Positions 38,527 to 47,379 of a DNA stretch of 64,000 nucleotides are shown here, piece after piece. Both the position numbers and the translations under genes were made by a program. Under the pieces are notes generated by a model, which ran no database searches, was not told where the DNA came from, and worked only from the letters and a program-made list of their open reading frames with translations. Source of the DNA: Borrelia duttonii Ly (GTDB taxonomy: Bacteria > Spirochaetota > Spirochaetia > Borreliales > Borreliaceae); the NCBI RefSeq assembly GCF_000019685.1, contig NC_011229.1, forward strand, positions 124,001 through 188,000. Reading direction: 5' to 3'. The stretch's first letter is position 1. The number at the start of each line of letters is the position of its first letter.

Positions 38527-38555
38527 AATAAGTATCTTTAAAAAAGATCCTTATT
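38527..38555. promoter_or_regulatory. Interrupted inverted repeat overlapping the nagA promoter region
   Basis: Arms AATAAG-T-ATCTT and AAGAT-C-CTTATT form an 11-bp imperfect palindrome with a 5-nt centre. It ends just before TATAGT (38556-38561, 5 of 6 match to -10) and lies ~35 bp before nagA, between divergent nagA and fliD. It could be an operator for a repressor of the nag genes or a transcript hairpin. Confidence 0.4.
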
Positions 38556-38588
38556 TATAGTAAAATTTAAGTTAATAGGAGAGCGCAT

Positions 38589-39794
38589 ATGTCAAATTTT
38601 TGTTTATTTAACGCAAAATCTGTACTTACAGGAAATGATAAAATAGACAACTCAGCTGTCCTGATTAGAGAAAATAAAATTTTTGATATCGTAACATCCG
38701 ACAGACTTGAAAAACTTGAATTACAAGATTATGAAATGATTGACATCAAAGGTAATTACATAACACCTGGTCTTTATGATAATCACATACATGGATTTTA
38801 TGGATATGGAACTGATCAATGTTCAACAAACTCTATTATCAAAATGTCAGAACATTTAGCAGAATACGGAGTAGTAGGATTTTTACCAACACTCTATCCT
38901 CGTCCAACTGAAGAAATGATTGAAACAATTAAAGCATGCACACAAGCGATAGGAAAAGAAAAGGGTGCAAAAATTTTAGGACTTCACCTTGAAGGACCAT
39001 TTTTTTCTCCCGAAAAAAAAGGAGCTCATCCTACTTCTTATCTCCAAAAACCAAGCATTGAGATAATGAAAAAATTTATAGAAGCAGCAGGAGGAACTTT
39101 TACAGACTCTTTTGGTAGAAAAAGAACAAATATTGCAACAATGACGGTTGCACCTGAACTTAAAGGAATGAGGGAACTTGCAATATTTTGTATGGAAAAC
39201 AATATCACACTTCAAGCAGGGCATACAAATGCAAAATACGAAAATATGATAGAAGGTTTTCAAGTAGGTATACTTCACACAACTCATTTTTTTAATGCAA
39301 TGTCAAAGCTCGACCATAGAAATCCAAATGCAATAGGAGCTGCCTTAATTCATGGAGATGTATCTTGTGAAATTATTGCTGATGGACATCATGTTCATCC
39401 AAAACTTGTTTTAATGCTTAGAAAACTCAAAGACATAAGCAAGTTGGTACTTGTAACTGATGGATTAACCCCAACACTACAACCATCTGGAGAATTAATA
39501 GCCAATGGAGAAAAAGTATATCTTAAAAACAACGGCCTATTTTATATTATAGAAAGTGACACAATAGCAGGATCTGCACTTACAATGATACAAGGAATTA
39601 AAAATTTAGTAGAATTTGGATACAGTTTAAGCGATGCTATTCAAGCAAGTTCATATAATCCGATTAGAATCATTAATCTTGAAAAAAAAGGTTTAATATG
39701 TCATGGGTATGATGCAAATATAAATGTTCTTGACAAAGACTTAAATCTAAAATTAACAATGATAGAATCAAAAATAATTTTCAATAAACTTTAG
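38589..39794 (+). CDS. nagA: N-acetylglucosamine-6-phosphate deacetylase
   Basis: 401 residues, amidohydrolase superfamily. Metal and substrate residues are seen in NHIHGFYG (HxH), LHLEGPFF (Glu), [31 protein letters not shown], and the catalytic Asp in LVTDGLTP. It removes acetate from GlcNAc-6-phosphate, giving glucosamine-6-phosphate for the next gene. AGGAGAG stands ~6 nt before the ATG. It is the first gene of nagA-nagB, used on tick- or host-derived GlcNAc/chitobiose. Confidence 0.96.
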   Translation: MSNFCLFNAKSVLTGNDKIDNSAVLIRENKIFDIVTSDRLEKLELQDYEMIDIKGNYITPGLYDNHIHGFYGYGTDQCSTNSIIKMSEHLAEYGVVGFLPTLYPRPTEEMIETIKACTQAIGKEKGAKILGLHLEGPFFSPEKKGAHPTSYLQKPSIEIMKKFIEAAGGTFTDSFGRKRTNIATMTVAPELKGMRELAIFCMENNITLQAGHTNAKYENMIEGFQVGILHTTHFFNAMSKLDHRNPNAIGAALIHGDVSCEIIADGHHVHPKLVLMLRKLKDISKLVLVTDGLTPTLQPSGELIANGEKVYLKNNGLFYIIESDTIAGSALTMIQGIKNLVEFGYSLSDAIQASSYNPIRIINLEKKGLICHGYDANINVLDKDLNLKLTMIESKIIFNKL

Positions 39795-39826
39795 TGTTAT
39801 TAATCCAAAAATACAAGGAGCAACAA

Positions 39827-40630
39827 ATGAGATTAATTATTAGAGCTACTTATAATGAAATGTCAAGATGGGCTGCTAATCATGTAGCCAGAAAAATAAA
39901 AGAATGGGAACCTACAAAAGAAAAACCATTCATTTTAGGGCTTCCAACAGGTAGTTCACCAATTGGAATGTACCAAAACCTAATTGAACTCAACAAATTA
40001 AATAAAATATCATTTGAAAATGTGATCACATTCAATATGGACGAATACATAGGTCTTGATAAAAATCATCCTGAAAGTTACTACTCATTTATGTGGAACA
40101 ATTTTTTTTCACATATAAACATCCAAAAAGAAAATGTCAATATACTAAATGGCAATGCTATCAATCTTATAAATGAATGTGAAAAATATGAGAAAAAAAT
40201 CAAATCTTATGGTGGCATTACACTTTTTGTGGGAGGAATTGGACCTGATGGTCACATTGCCTTCAATGAACCTGGATCATCTCTTAAATCAAGGACAAGA
40301 ATTAAAACACTCACACAAGACACAATTATAGCAAATTCAAGATTTTTTGAAAACGACATCAACAAAGTTCCAAAAAGCGCTTTAACAGTAGGGGTTGGAA
40401 CAATTATGGATTCCAAAGAAGTAATGATTATAGTAAATGGACACAACAAATCAAGAGCACTAAAACATGCCATTGAAAAAGGAGTAAATCACATGTGGCC
40501 AATTAGTATTTTGCAGTTACATAAAAATGCAATTATAGTATCAGATGAAGCTGCAACATATGAACTTAAGGTTGGAACAGTAAAATATTTTAATGACATT
40601 GAAAAACACAATTACAATAACGAGCTATAA
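39827..40630 (+). CDS. nagB: Glucosamine-6-phosphate deaminase
   Basis: 267 residues, the family length. It converts glucosamine-6-phosphate to fructose-6-phosphate and ammonia. [12 protein letters not shown] binds phosphate, FNMDEYIGL has the catalytic Asp, and [17 protein letters not shown] carries the Asp, His and Glu of the active site. The start is ATG 39827 (AAGGAG 6 nt upstream), which gives the canonical N terminus [17 protein letters not shown]; a GTG further up is not used. It lies 32 bp after nagA. Confidence 0.97.
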   Translation: MRLIIRATYNEMSRWAANHVARKIKEWEPTKEKPFILGLPTGSSPIGMYQNLIELNKLNKISFENVITFNMDEYIGLDKNHPESYYSFMWNNFFSHINIQKENVNILNGNAINLINECEKYEKKIKSYGGITLFVGGIGPDGHIAFNEPGSSLKSRTRIKTLTQDTIIANSRFFENDINKVPKSALTVGVGTIMDSKEVMIIVNGHNKSRALKHAIEKGVNHMWPISILQLHKNAIIVSDEAATYELKVGTVKYFNDIEKHNYNNEL

Positions 40631-40676
40631 AGAATACATTATTACTTATCAATTTTAATAACATATTATTAAAATG

Positions 40677-40747
40677 AACTAGGATTAAATATAGACATAT
40701 ATTAGACAAGAGGAACACACTATACATATTTATATTTAATCCTAGTT
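40677..40747. repeat. 17-bp perfect inverted repeat with a 37-nt loop between nagB and sodA
   Basis: AACTAGGATTAAATATA (40677-40693) is the exact reverse complement of 40731-40747. It lies between the 3' ends of the convergent nagB and sodA genes. A transcript from either side could form a long stem, so a two-way terminator or an mRNA-protecting end structure is possible. The stem is unusually long and the loop unusually large for an intrinsic terminator, and there is no tight U-tract. Confidence 0.6.
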
Positions 40748-40785
40748 TTGAAACAAATAAAAATATTTACCTATTAAAATTATAA

Positions 40786-41397
40786 TTATTCTATGATTTC
40801 ATTATAAATTCGCGAAATTTCTTCCCAATTTAATGTCTTAAAAAACGCATCAATATATTCAGCCCTTCTATTTTGATATTTAAGATAATAAGCATGTTCC
40901 CAAACATCAATACCTAAAATTGGCTTATAATCCTCCATCAAAGGACTATCTTGATTTGGTCTTGATATTACTTGCAGCTCCCTATTTGCATAAAGAACCA
41001 ACCAAGCCCAACCACTTCCAAAAATACTAACAGCTAAATCTTTTAAGGCCACCTTCAAATTATCAAGACTACTAAAAGTAGCATTTACATGCTCTTCAAA
41101 ATTTTTCAAAATATTATCTTTATTGCCAGGTTTTAAAGTTCTAAAATATAAATTATGATTAGCATATCCACCTGCATTATTTTTAACAACTTTTTGAAAT
41201 TCAATTGGAAATCGCTGAATATTTTTTAATATACTTTCAATATCATAAGAACAATTTACTTTTGTCTTTTCAAGTACAGAATTTAAATTTACTGTATAAG
41301 CATTATGATGCTTACTATGATGAATTTCCATTGTCTTAGCATCAATATAAGGCTCCAAAGCATCATAAGAATAGCCAAGTTCTGGTAATTTAAACAT
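40786..41397 (-). CDS. sodA: Superoxide dismutase, Fe/Mn family (manganese-type residues)
   Basis: 203 residues. Metal ligands are in MEIHHSKHH (His), [10 protein letters not shown] (His), and [12 protein letters not shown] (Asp, His). [10 protein letters not shown] and the NQDSPL motif with its Gln favour the manganese type over the iron type. It converts superoxide to peroxide and oxygen. Borrelia is known to use manganese in place of iron. A purine-rich AAGGGGGTG precedes the ATG. It starts 15 bp after secA and is probably cotranscribed with it. Confidence 0.96.
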   Translation of the reverse strand: MFKLPELGYSYDALEPYIDAKTMEIHHSKHHNAYTVNLNSVLEKTKVNCSYDIESILKNIQRFPIEFQKVVKNNAGGYANHNLYFRTLKPGNKDNILKNFEEHVNATFSSLDNLKVALKDLAVSIFGSGWAWLVLYANRELQVISRPNQDSPLMEDYKPILGIDVWEHAYYLKYQNRRAEYIDAFFKTLNWEEISRIYNEIIE

Positions 41398-41412
41398 AAC
41401 AACACCCCCTTT

Positions 41413-44109
41413 TTAATTTTTTCCATGACAATTTTTATATTTTTTTTTACTTCCACAATAACAAGGTTCATTTCTTCCAATCTTGGGAGTATTTCTAACT
41501 ATTTGCACCCCCACCGAATCATCTCTTTCCCTAGAAACAATACCTGAAAACTCCTTATGAGTAGCATGAACATCTTTAGGTTTTTTATTTTTATAATTAC
41601 TAGAATCAACATCAATCTTTACCTGCAAAGTTCGTCTTAAAGTTTCGATCTTAATATCTTTAATAAGTTCACTAAAAATTGCAAAACCCTCTTCTTTATA
41701 TTCAGTAATTGGATTTTTATTAGCATAAGATCTAAGATAAACTGATTCTCTTAAAGAATCAAGATTTGCAAGATGCTCCTGAAATTTAGAATCAATATTT
41801 TTCAAATATTCATATTTTAAAAATTCATTTAAAAGTTCAGAACCAATTAATTCTTCTTTTATATCTAGATTAGACCTAGCAACTTCCATTAACTTATCTT
41901 TTAAATCAGCAATACTCATTTTCTCAACAGAACCAACACTTTCCATCATATAAGCAAAAACTGAATTTATTTCATTTAAAACAGAACTTGTGACCACATC
42001 TCCTTTCACTTGATCGAATAAAAAATCAAGATATTCTCTTAAAGAGAGAAGAATACGTTCCTTAATATTATTATCAGCAAGAATTAAATTTCTCTGAGAA
42101 TAAATAAATTCTCTATGTTTCGTTATGACATCATCATACTCTAAGAGATGTTTTCTAATCTCAAAATTTCGATCCTCTACACGCCTTTGTGCATTAACCA
42201 AAGATTTTGTTAATAAAGAATGCGCAATGGGTTCACCTGTAGCCATTCCAAGTTTCCCCATAAGAGCTCTTAAATTGTCCCCTGCAAAAAGCCTCATCAA
42301 ATCATCCTCAAGAGATACATAAAACCTTGATCTGCCAGGATCTCCCTGTCTTCCCCCACGTCCTCTAAGCTGATTGTCTATTCTTCGCGATTCATGACGC
42401 TCACTACCAATAACATAAAGCCCACCAAGCGATTTAACTTCTTCATAATCTTTAAGATACTGCTCTCTCTCGCTTTGCATAGCTTTCTGTAAATCATCAA
42501 AACTTATTTCTGTCCCAAATTTTTTACGAACTCTATGTTCAAGATTACCTCCAAGCTTAATATCAGTACCACGGCCAGCCATATTAGTTGCAATTGTAAC
42601 AGAATATTTTGCCCCTGCTTCAGCAATAATTAATGCTTCACGAAAATGATTTTTAGCATTTAAAACTTCATGTTTAATCCCTCTATTTTTAAACATATTA
42701 GATAAAATTTCAGACTTTTCAATAGAAACTGTCCCAACAAGAACAGGTTGTCCTCTCTTATAAGCCTCAAAAACTTCATCCGTAATTGCTCTAAACTTAA
42801 AGTCCTCAGTATAATAAATGATATCATCTTCATCTATTCTTGCAACCAATTTATTAGTAGGAACTACTACAACATCAAGATCATATATTCTATGAAACTC
42901 TTTCGCTTCTGTATCTGCAGTACCAGTCATACCAGAAATCTTATTAAACATCCTAAATAAATTTTGAAATGTAATTGTTGCCATAGTCTTATTTTCACTT
43001 GCAACTCTAACACCTTCCTTAGCTTCAATAGCTTGATGTAGACCATCTGAATATCTTCGTCCTTTTAAAACACGACCTGTAAATTCATCAACAATTTCAA
43101 CACCAAAATCTCCAACAATGTATTCCCTATCCTTTAAAAACAACAAATGTGCCTTTAATGCCTGAGTCATATAATGAACATAATTAAAATTAGAATCAAC
43201 ATACATAGACCCTTGAATTATGCCCTTCGAAACTAAAATTCGTTCAAGATTATTTAATCCATTAACGGTAAAAGATATTCTTTTAGCCTTTTCATCAATT
43301 GTATAATCTCCATCAAGATCATCAATCTCTAAAGGATAATCTCCTGTTTTTAGATCTTTAGAACACTCTTTTAGAAAAGGAACAAGAGAATTAACAGTAA
43401 GATAAGCACTAGTATCACCTTCAGTTGAACCTGAAATAATTAAAGGTGTTCTAGCTTCATCTATTAAAATAGAATCAATTTCATCAATAATGCAATAATT
43501 AAAATTTCTTAAAGATTTCTGAGACAAATCAAAACACATATTATCTCTTAAATAATCAAATCCAAGCTCATTATTCGTAACATAGGTAATATCTTTACCA
43601 TATTCTATCTTTCGTCTAGAAGAATCCATATTAGAGAGTACAACACCAACACTCACTCCCAAAAGATCAAAAACAGGTTTCATCCAATTTGAATCACGTT
43701 CTGCAAGATAATCATTAACCGTAACAATAATAACACCATCACCTGTTAAACTATTAAGATAAGCAGCCTGAACAGAAGACAAAGTTTTACCTTCTCCTGT
43801 CTTCATTTCTATTATTTTACCTTGATGAAGCGCAAGACCAGCAATAAGTTGAACATCATAAGGTCTCTCTTTAAGTCGCCTTCTTGCAGCTTCTCTAGAG
43901 AGTGCAAATGCTCTCTCTAAAATATCTTCTAAAGTCTTACCACTCTGAAGTTCATTTTTGAATTTTTCTGTTTCCCTTGAAAAATCCTCATCCAACAAAG
44001 ATAGTGCCCAAGATTCAAGTTTATTAATATTTCTTAAAACAGGAAGATAACTTTTTAAATCCCTTTTACTCTTTGAGCCAACAGTCGCCTCAAATATTGC
44101 TCTTAACAT
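41413..44109 (-). CDS. secA: Preprotein translocase ATPase SecA
   Basis: 898 residues. Walker A MKTGEGKTL (~105), DEAD-type IDEIDSILIDEARTPLI, the PPXD, HWD and HSD regions, and the C-terminal zinc motif CYCGSKKKYKNCHG are all present. It drives secretion through SecYEG. Motif VI reads LRGRGGRQGDPG, where most SecA proteins have GRSGRQGD (Ser to Gly). ATG 44109 gives the conserved N terminus MLRAIFEATVGSKSKRDLK; a TTG at 44121 lies nearer to AGGAG and cannot be excluded. Confidence 0.97.
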   Translation of the reverse strand: MLRAIFEATVGSKSKRDLKSYLPVLRNINKLESWALSLLDEDFSRETEKFKNELQSGKTLEDILERAFALSREAARRRLKERPYDVQLIAGLALHQGKIIEMKTGEGKTLSSVQAAYLNSLTGDGVIIVTVNDYLAERDSNWMKPVFDLLGVSVGVVLSNMDSSRRKIEYGKDITYVTNNELGFDYLRDNMCFDLSQKSLRNFNYCIIDEIDSILIDEARTPLIISGSTEGDTSAYLTVNSLVPFLKECSKDLKTGDYPLEIDDLDGDYTIDEKAKRISFTVNGLNNLERILVSKGIIQGSMYVDSNFNYVHYMTQALKAHLLFLKDREYIVGDFGVEIVDEFTGRVLKGRRYSDGLHQAIEAKEGVRVASENKTMATITFQNLFRMFNKISGMTGTADTEAKEFHRIYDLDVVVVPTNKLVARIDEDDIIYYTEDFKFRAITDEVFEAYKRGQPVLVGTVSIEKSEILSNMFKNRGIKHEVLNAKNHFREALIIAEAGAKYSVTIATNMAGRGTDIKLGGNLEHRVRKKFGTEISFDDLQKAMQSEREQYLKDYEEVKSLGGLYVIGSERHESRRIDNQLRGRGGRQGDPGRSRFYVSLEDDLMRLFAGDNLRALMGKLGMATGEPIAHSLLTKSLVNAQRRVEDRNFEIRKHLLEYDDVITKHREFIYSQRNLILADNNIKERILLSLREYLDFLFDQVKGDVVTSSVLNEINSVFAYMMESVGSVEKMSIADLKDKLMEVARSNLDIKEELIGSELLNEFLKYEYLKNIDSKFQEHLANLDSLRESVYLRSYANKNPITEYKEEGFAIFSELIKDIKIETLRRTLQVKIDVDSSNYKNKKPKDVHATHKEFSGIVSRERDDSVGVQIVRNTPKIGRNEPCYCGSKKKYKNCHGKN

Positions 44110-44135
44110 ATTAGGTATCAATACTCCTAAAATAA

Positions 44136-44165
44136 TTGACTTTTAACTATTTAAAATAATAACAT
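44136..44165 (+). promoter_or_regulatory. Possible promoter of the 44173 lipoprotein gene, leaderless
   Basis: TTGACT (44136-44141), 18-bp spacer, TAACAT (44160-44165, 4 of 6). Transcription would begin at 44172-44173, on the ATG itself, and there is no ribosome-binding site. Confidence 0.4.
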
Positions 44166-44172
44166 CTAAAAC

Positions 44173-45306
44173 ATGAAAAAGTTTTATAAAATTCATTTAA
44201 ATATATTTTTTATAATTATATCATGTAACACTAAAACTTTAAACGAACTTGGAGAACAACAGTTTAAAATACCATTTGGAACACTACCCGGAGAAATAAC
44301 ACCACTTACAAACAAATTTACAAATTCAGGCTTTGATATTAAAACATACAACGGTCTTGTATATATTGTAGAGACAAAAGCAAACAAACTCATGATTTTT
44401 ACATCTTATGGAAAATTAATTCAAACTTACCAAAATGGCATATTTAAAACAAATGACAATCTGAAAATAAAAAAAGTAAACTTTGAAAATATCCAGACTA
44501 TATATCCATCAAAAGACTTTATCATAGTATCAGATAAAATAAACAACACAAAATCTAAATTCGACGAAAAAGAAAACATAGCATACTCTACACAAATCTT
44601 TATTCTAAATAAAGATTCATCTGTAGCAATACTGGGACAAGAAGGACATAATGGAACGCCATTTCCAGAAGTTTGTGATATTAATATCGATGATGGAAAT
44701 AACATAGCAATAATAACCATATATCACGAAGGTTACATAATATACTCTTACGATCAAGATCTCTCACCTCTTTATAAGATATATATAAACACAAACATAT
44801 TACAAATACCAGAAGAAGAGAAAAAAAAATATAATATATCAATAGACAAAATATTTTTTGAAGTAAATAAAAAAATTATTTATGCAAAGACAACATACTA
44901 TGAAAACATTAGAACAAATGAAAACATTAATGACCTAGGAGTCAGAATCAAAAATCAACACTTTTATACAATGAGCTTAAATAAAAATAAAGAATTTGAA
45001 ATAAAAAACAAAATTACGCTACCGCAAAATTTATTAGATGATCAACAAGAAAGTTTTATCAATATCATTGGAATTCAAAAAAATAAAATAATAGCATCTA
45101 CTAATATGAAAAATTTATCTAATATTTTAATATGGAAATTAGACAATAGAGGAAAGATAAAAGAACAAATGATACTAATTGAACCACCTAATCTTAAATT
45201 TCTTGCTGAAAGTCTATCAAAAGACGGAATACTTAGTATACTTTATGCAGAGAAAAGCGGAGTTAGTGTCTATTGGTGGAATTTAAATACATTGCTTAAA
45301 TTATGA
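44173..45306 (+). CDS. Spirochaete lipoprotein, probably a beta-propeller
   Basis: 377 residues. A lipoprotein signal peptide ends in IIISCNTKT (Cys near 18). The mature part has repeated short strands with glycine turns (GLVYIVETKANKLMIFTSYGK, then NNIAIITIYHEGYIIYSYDQ and SGVSVYWWNLN), suggestive of a 6-bladed propeller. The family is conserved in spirochaetes without a known function, from memory (BB0155). It is divergent from secA with only 63 bp between the starts and has no Shine-Dalgarno sequence. Confidence 0.75.
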   Translation: MKKFYKIHLNIFFIIISCNTKTLNELGEQQFKIPFGTLPGEITPLTNKFTNSGFDIKTYNGLVYIVETKANKLMIFTSYGKLIQTYQNGIFKTNDNLKIKKVNFENIQTIYPSKDFIIVSDKINNTKSKFDEKENIAYSTQIFILNKDSSVAILGQEGHNGTPFPEVCDINIDDGNNIAIITIYHEGYIIYSYDQDLSPLYKIYINTNILQIPEEEKKKYNISIDKIFFEVNKKIIYAKTTYYENIRTNENINDLGVRIKNQHFYTMSLNKNKEFEIKNKITLPQNLLDDQQESFINIIGIQKNKIIASTNMKNLSNILIWKLDNRGKIKEQMILIEPPNLKFLAESLSKDGILSILYAEKSGVSVYWWNLNTLLKL

Positions 45307-45327
45307 AATAATTTATCACCAAAATAT

Positions 45328-45753
45328 ATGAAAAATAACAATTGTAAATACAAAGTAGAAGAAACAAATAAAAAACTCCTTAAAAAAAAACTAATGCTTG
45401 GAATAATTTTTGTAATCATTTTAATTACTACTAAGGTCATAATAATTCCCAAATTACAAAAAATAGAAAATAAACATAATCCTACAATTACAATAGAACA
45501 TAAAATAAAAAATAAAAATTTATATCTTAAAATTAATATCCAAAATAATGACATCAAATATTTTGGTAAAGCCAATATAGAATTATACTTAGATAGTAAA
45601 CTTGTTGAAAATAATATGATTTACATAGACAAGATTAACTATACGTTATATACTAATGTTGCATATAAGAATGAAAGTTTGTTAAATATAATGCTAATAA
45701 CTCAAAAGGGCTACAAGGCATATTTTAATAAAAGATTAGATCTTGGAGGATAA
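45328..45753 (+). CDS. Single-pass membrane protein, function unknown
   Basis: 141 residues. A short Lys-rich cytoplasmic end, one membrane helix (~22-41, LMLGIIFVIILITTKVIII), then a ~95-residue outer domain that looks beta-rich (ITIEHKIKNKNLYLKINIQN). I recognise no family. It lies between the lipoprotein gene and a four-helix membrane protein, overlapping neither, and is probably cotranscribed with both. Start context is weak. Confidence 0.65.
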   Translation: MKNNNCKYKVEETNKKLLKKKLMLGIIFVIILITTKVIIIPKLQKIENKHNPTITIEHKIKNKNLYLKINIQNNDIKYFGKANIELYLDSKLVENNMIYIDKINYTLYTNVAYKNESLLNIMLITQKGYKAYFNKRLDLGG

Positions 45754-45756
45754 GAG

Positions 45757-46173
45757 ATGTTACAAATATATTTTATATCTGTTTTACTTAATATTTTAGG
45801 AGGAATAATACTAGCATTTCCAACTTTAAGAGACAAGCTTAAGTGTTTAATTATCTTTGACGAATTTGTCAATGCAATTAACAATAATAAAGCTGCAAGA
45901 AGTATTTTTGGTACAATTTTTATAACAGTAAGTATATTGGAAATAATTATCCCCTATGATTTACCAATAATTGGAAATTTATTTCCTGCCATCAGTTTAT
46001 TTCTTATTGGGTTTATCTTATTTTTAAATCAGAAGATGCCTATAACTCTTCAAAACAACAAAGAATATGGAAAATTTCAATCATTAGTTGAAAACAACAA
46101 AAAATTGATAGGAATACTAGCATTAATTATCGGAATAATTCATTTTTTTGCACCAAGGATTCCTTTTCTTTAA
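45757..46173 (+). CDS. Small membrane protein with about four helices, function unknown
   Basis: 138 residues. Hydrophobic segments near 4-22, 50-66, 72-90 and 115-135, separated by short charged loops; the last part reads LIGILALIIGIIHFFAPRIPF. GGAGG stands 6 nt before the ATG, which lies 3 bp after the previous stop, so the pair is coupled. No family recognised. Confidence 0.7.
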   Translation: MLQIYFISVLLNILGGIILAFPTLRDKLKCLIIFDEFVNAINNNKAARSIFGTIFITVSILEIIIPYDLPIIGNLFPAISLFLIGFILFLNQKMPITLQNNKEYGKFQSLVENNKKLIGILALIIGIIHFFAPRIPFL

Positions 46174-46262
46174 ATCTAACAAAGATTAATATAAATGCTT
46201 TATATCAGTCAAACAATTTAAATAAATTTCAAAGTATCAATGTGAATTTTGTAGATATTTAA

Positions 46263-46268
46263 TATAAT
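46263..46268 (+). promoter_or_regulatory. -10 box placing the alr transcript start on its ATG
   Basis: Perfect TATAAT followed by seven bases and then ATG (46276). Initiation 7 nt after the -10 would fall on the A of the start codon. No clear -35. Confidence 0.55.
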
Positions 46269-46275
46269 GTACAAA

Positions 46276-47379
46276 ATGACAAAACATAAAGAAATAATAA
46301 TAAACTTTAAAAATCTAGAACATAATCTAATTACAATTAAAAGTCATGTTCACAAAAAAGAATTAGTAGCAACACTAAAAGCAGATGCTTACGGACATGG
46401 ACTTATTCAAACATTTAAATTTTTTAAAGAAAAAAATATAAATTATTTTGGTCTTTTTTCAATATATGACGCTCTAAAACTTAGGAAAATCGATAAAAAA
46501 TCAAACATACTACTCTATATCAATAATATCAATAAAAATGCAATAAAAAATTTAGTAAATTTCGAAATTACACCTTTTGTTGCTGACTCTCAATACTTAT
46601 CATTAATAGAAGAAGAATGTAAAAGGCAAAATAAAAAAATTAAAGTTCATTTAAAAGTGGATGTAGGAATGAACAGATATGGAATCAAAACAGAAAATGC
46701 TTTAAATCTAGCAACTAAAATTCAAGATTCAAAATTGGTAGAATTTGAAGGAATTTGCACACATTTACCAACAACAGAAAACACAAAAATTACGCAAACA
46801 CAAAGCAAAAAATTTGATTATCTCATAAATGAACTTAAAAATAAAAATATAAATCCAAAATTCATTCATATTTCCAACTCAGGACACATAACAAACTATA
46901 AAATAAGTGAAAAATTTAACATGATAAGGCCAGGCCTTATTTTATACGGATATCACCCAAATCCTAACAATCAAAACAATAATTTAAAACTGAAGCCTGT
47001 ACTAAATTTATACTCAAAAGTAATATTTATTAAAAATATCAAAAAAGGAGACCAAATATCGTATTCTGGACTCTTTAAAGCAAAAGAAGATATGCAAATT
47101 GGACTTATACCTGTTGGATACTTTGATGGAATACCACAAAATACATCTAAAAATTTTTATTGCATAATAAAAAATAAAAAATGTTTTATTAGAGGAAAAA
47201 TATGTATGAACATTTCCATCATAGAAATACCTCAAGATCTAAAAATCAATATAGGAGACAAAGTAGAAATAGTTTCTGAAAGATTAAGCTTAGATATACT
47301 TAGTAAAGAATCTGGCAGAAGTACATATGAACTACTTTGTTCTATTGGAAAAAATGAGAAAAAAAAATACTTATATTAA
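46276..47379 (+). CDS. alr: Alanine racemase
   Basis: 367 residues. PLP enzyme making D-alanine for peptidoglycan. The PLP lysine is Lys35 in VATLKADAYGHG; the TIM-barrel part continues with KVDVGMNRYGI, HISNSGH and MIRPGLILYGY; the second catalytic residue (Tyr) is in GDQISYSGLFKA, and GKICMN follows. I chose ATG 46276, which gives the usual N terminus, over ATG 46267, which overlaps the -10 box. There is no ribosome-binding site; see the promoter entry. The 3' end overlaps the convergent repeat-protein gene by 9 bp. Confidence 0.92.
   Translation: MTKHKEIIINFKNLEHNLITIKSHVHKKELVATLKADAYGHGLIQTFKFFKEKNINYFGLFSIYDALKLRKIDKKSNILLYINNINKNAIKNLVNFEITPFVADSQYLSLIEEECKRQNKKIKVHLKVDVGMNRYGIKTENALNLATKIQDSKLVEFEGICTHLPTTENTKITQTQSKKFDYLINELKNKNINPKFIHISNSGHITNYKISEKFNMIRPGLILYGYHPNPNNQNNNLKLKPVLNLYSKVIFIKNIKKGDQISYSGLFKAKEDMQIGLIPVGYFDGIPQNTSKNFYCIIKNKKCFIRGKICMNISIIEIPQDLKINIGDKVEIVSERLSLDILSKESGRSTYELLCSIGKNEKKKYLY

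Noticed and set aside
43700-43760. Possible second nucleotide-binding gene
   Set aside because: The motifs belong to SecA itself (DEAD-like and Walker regions), not to a separate protein.
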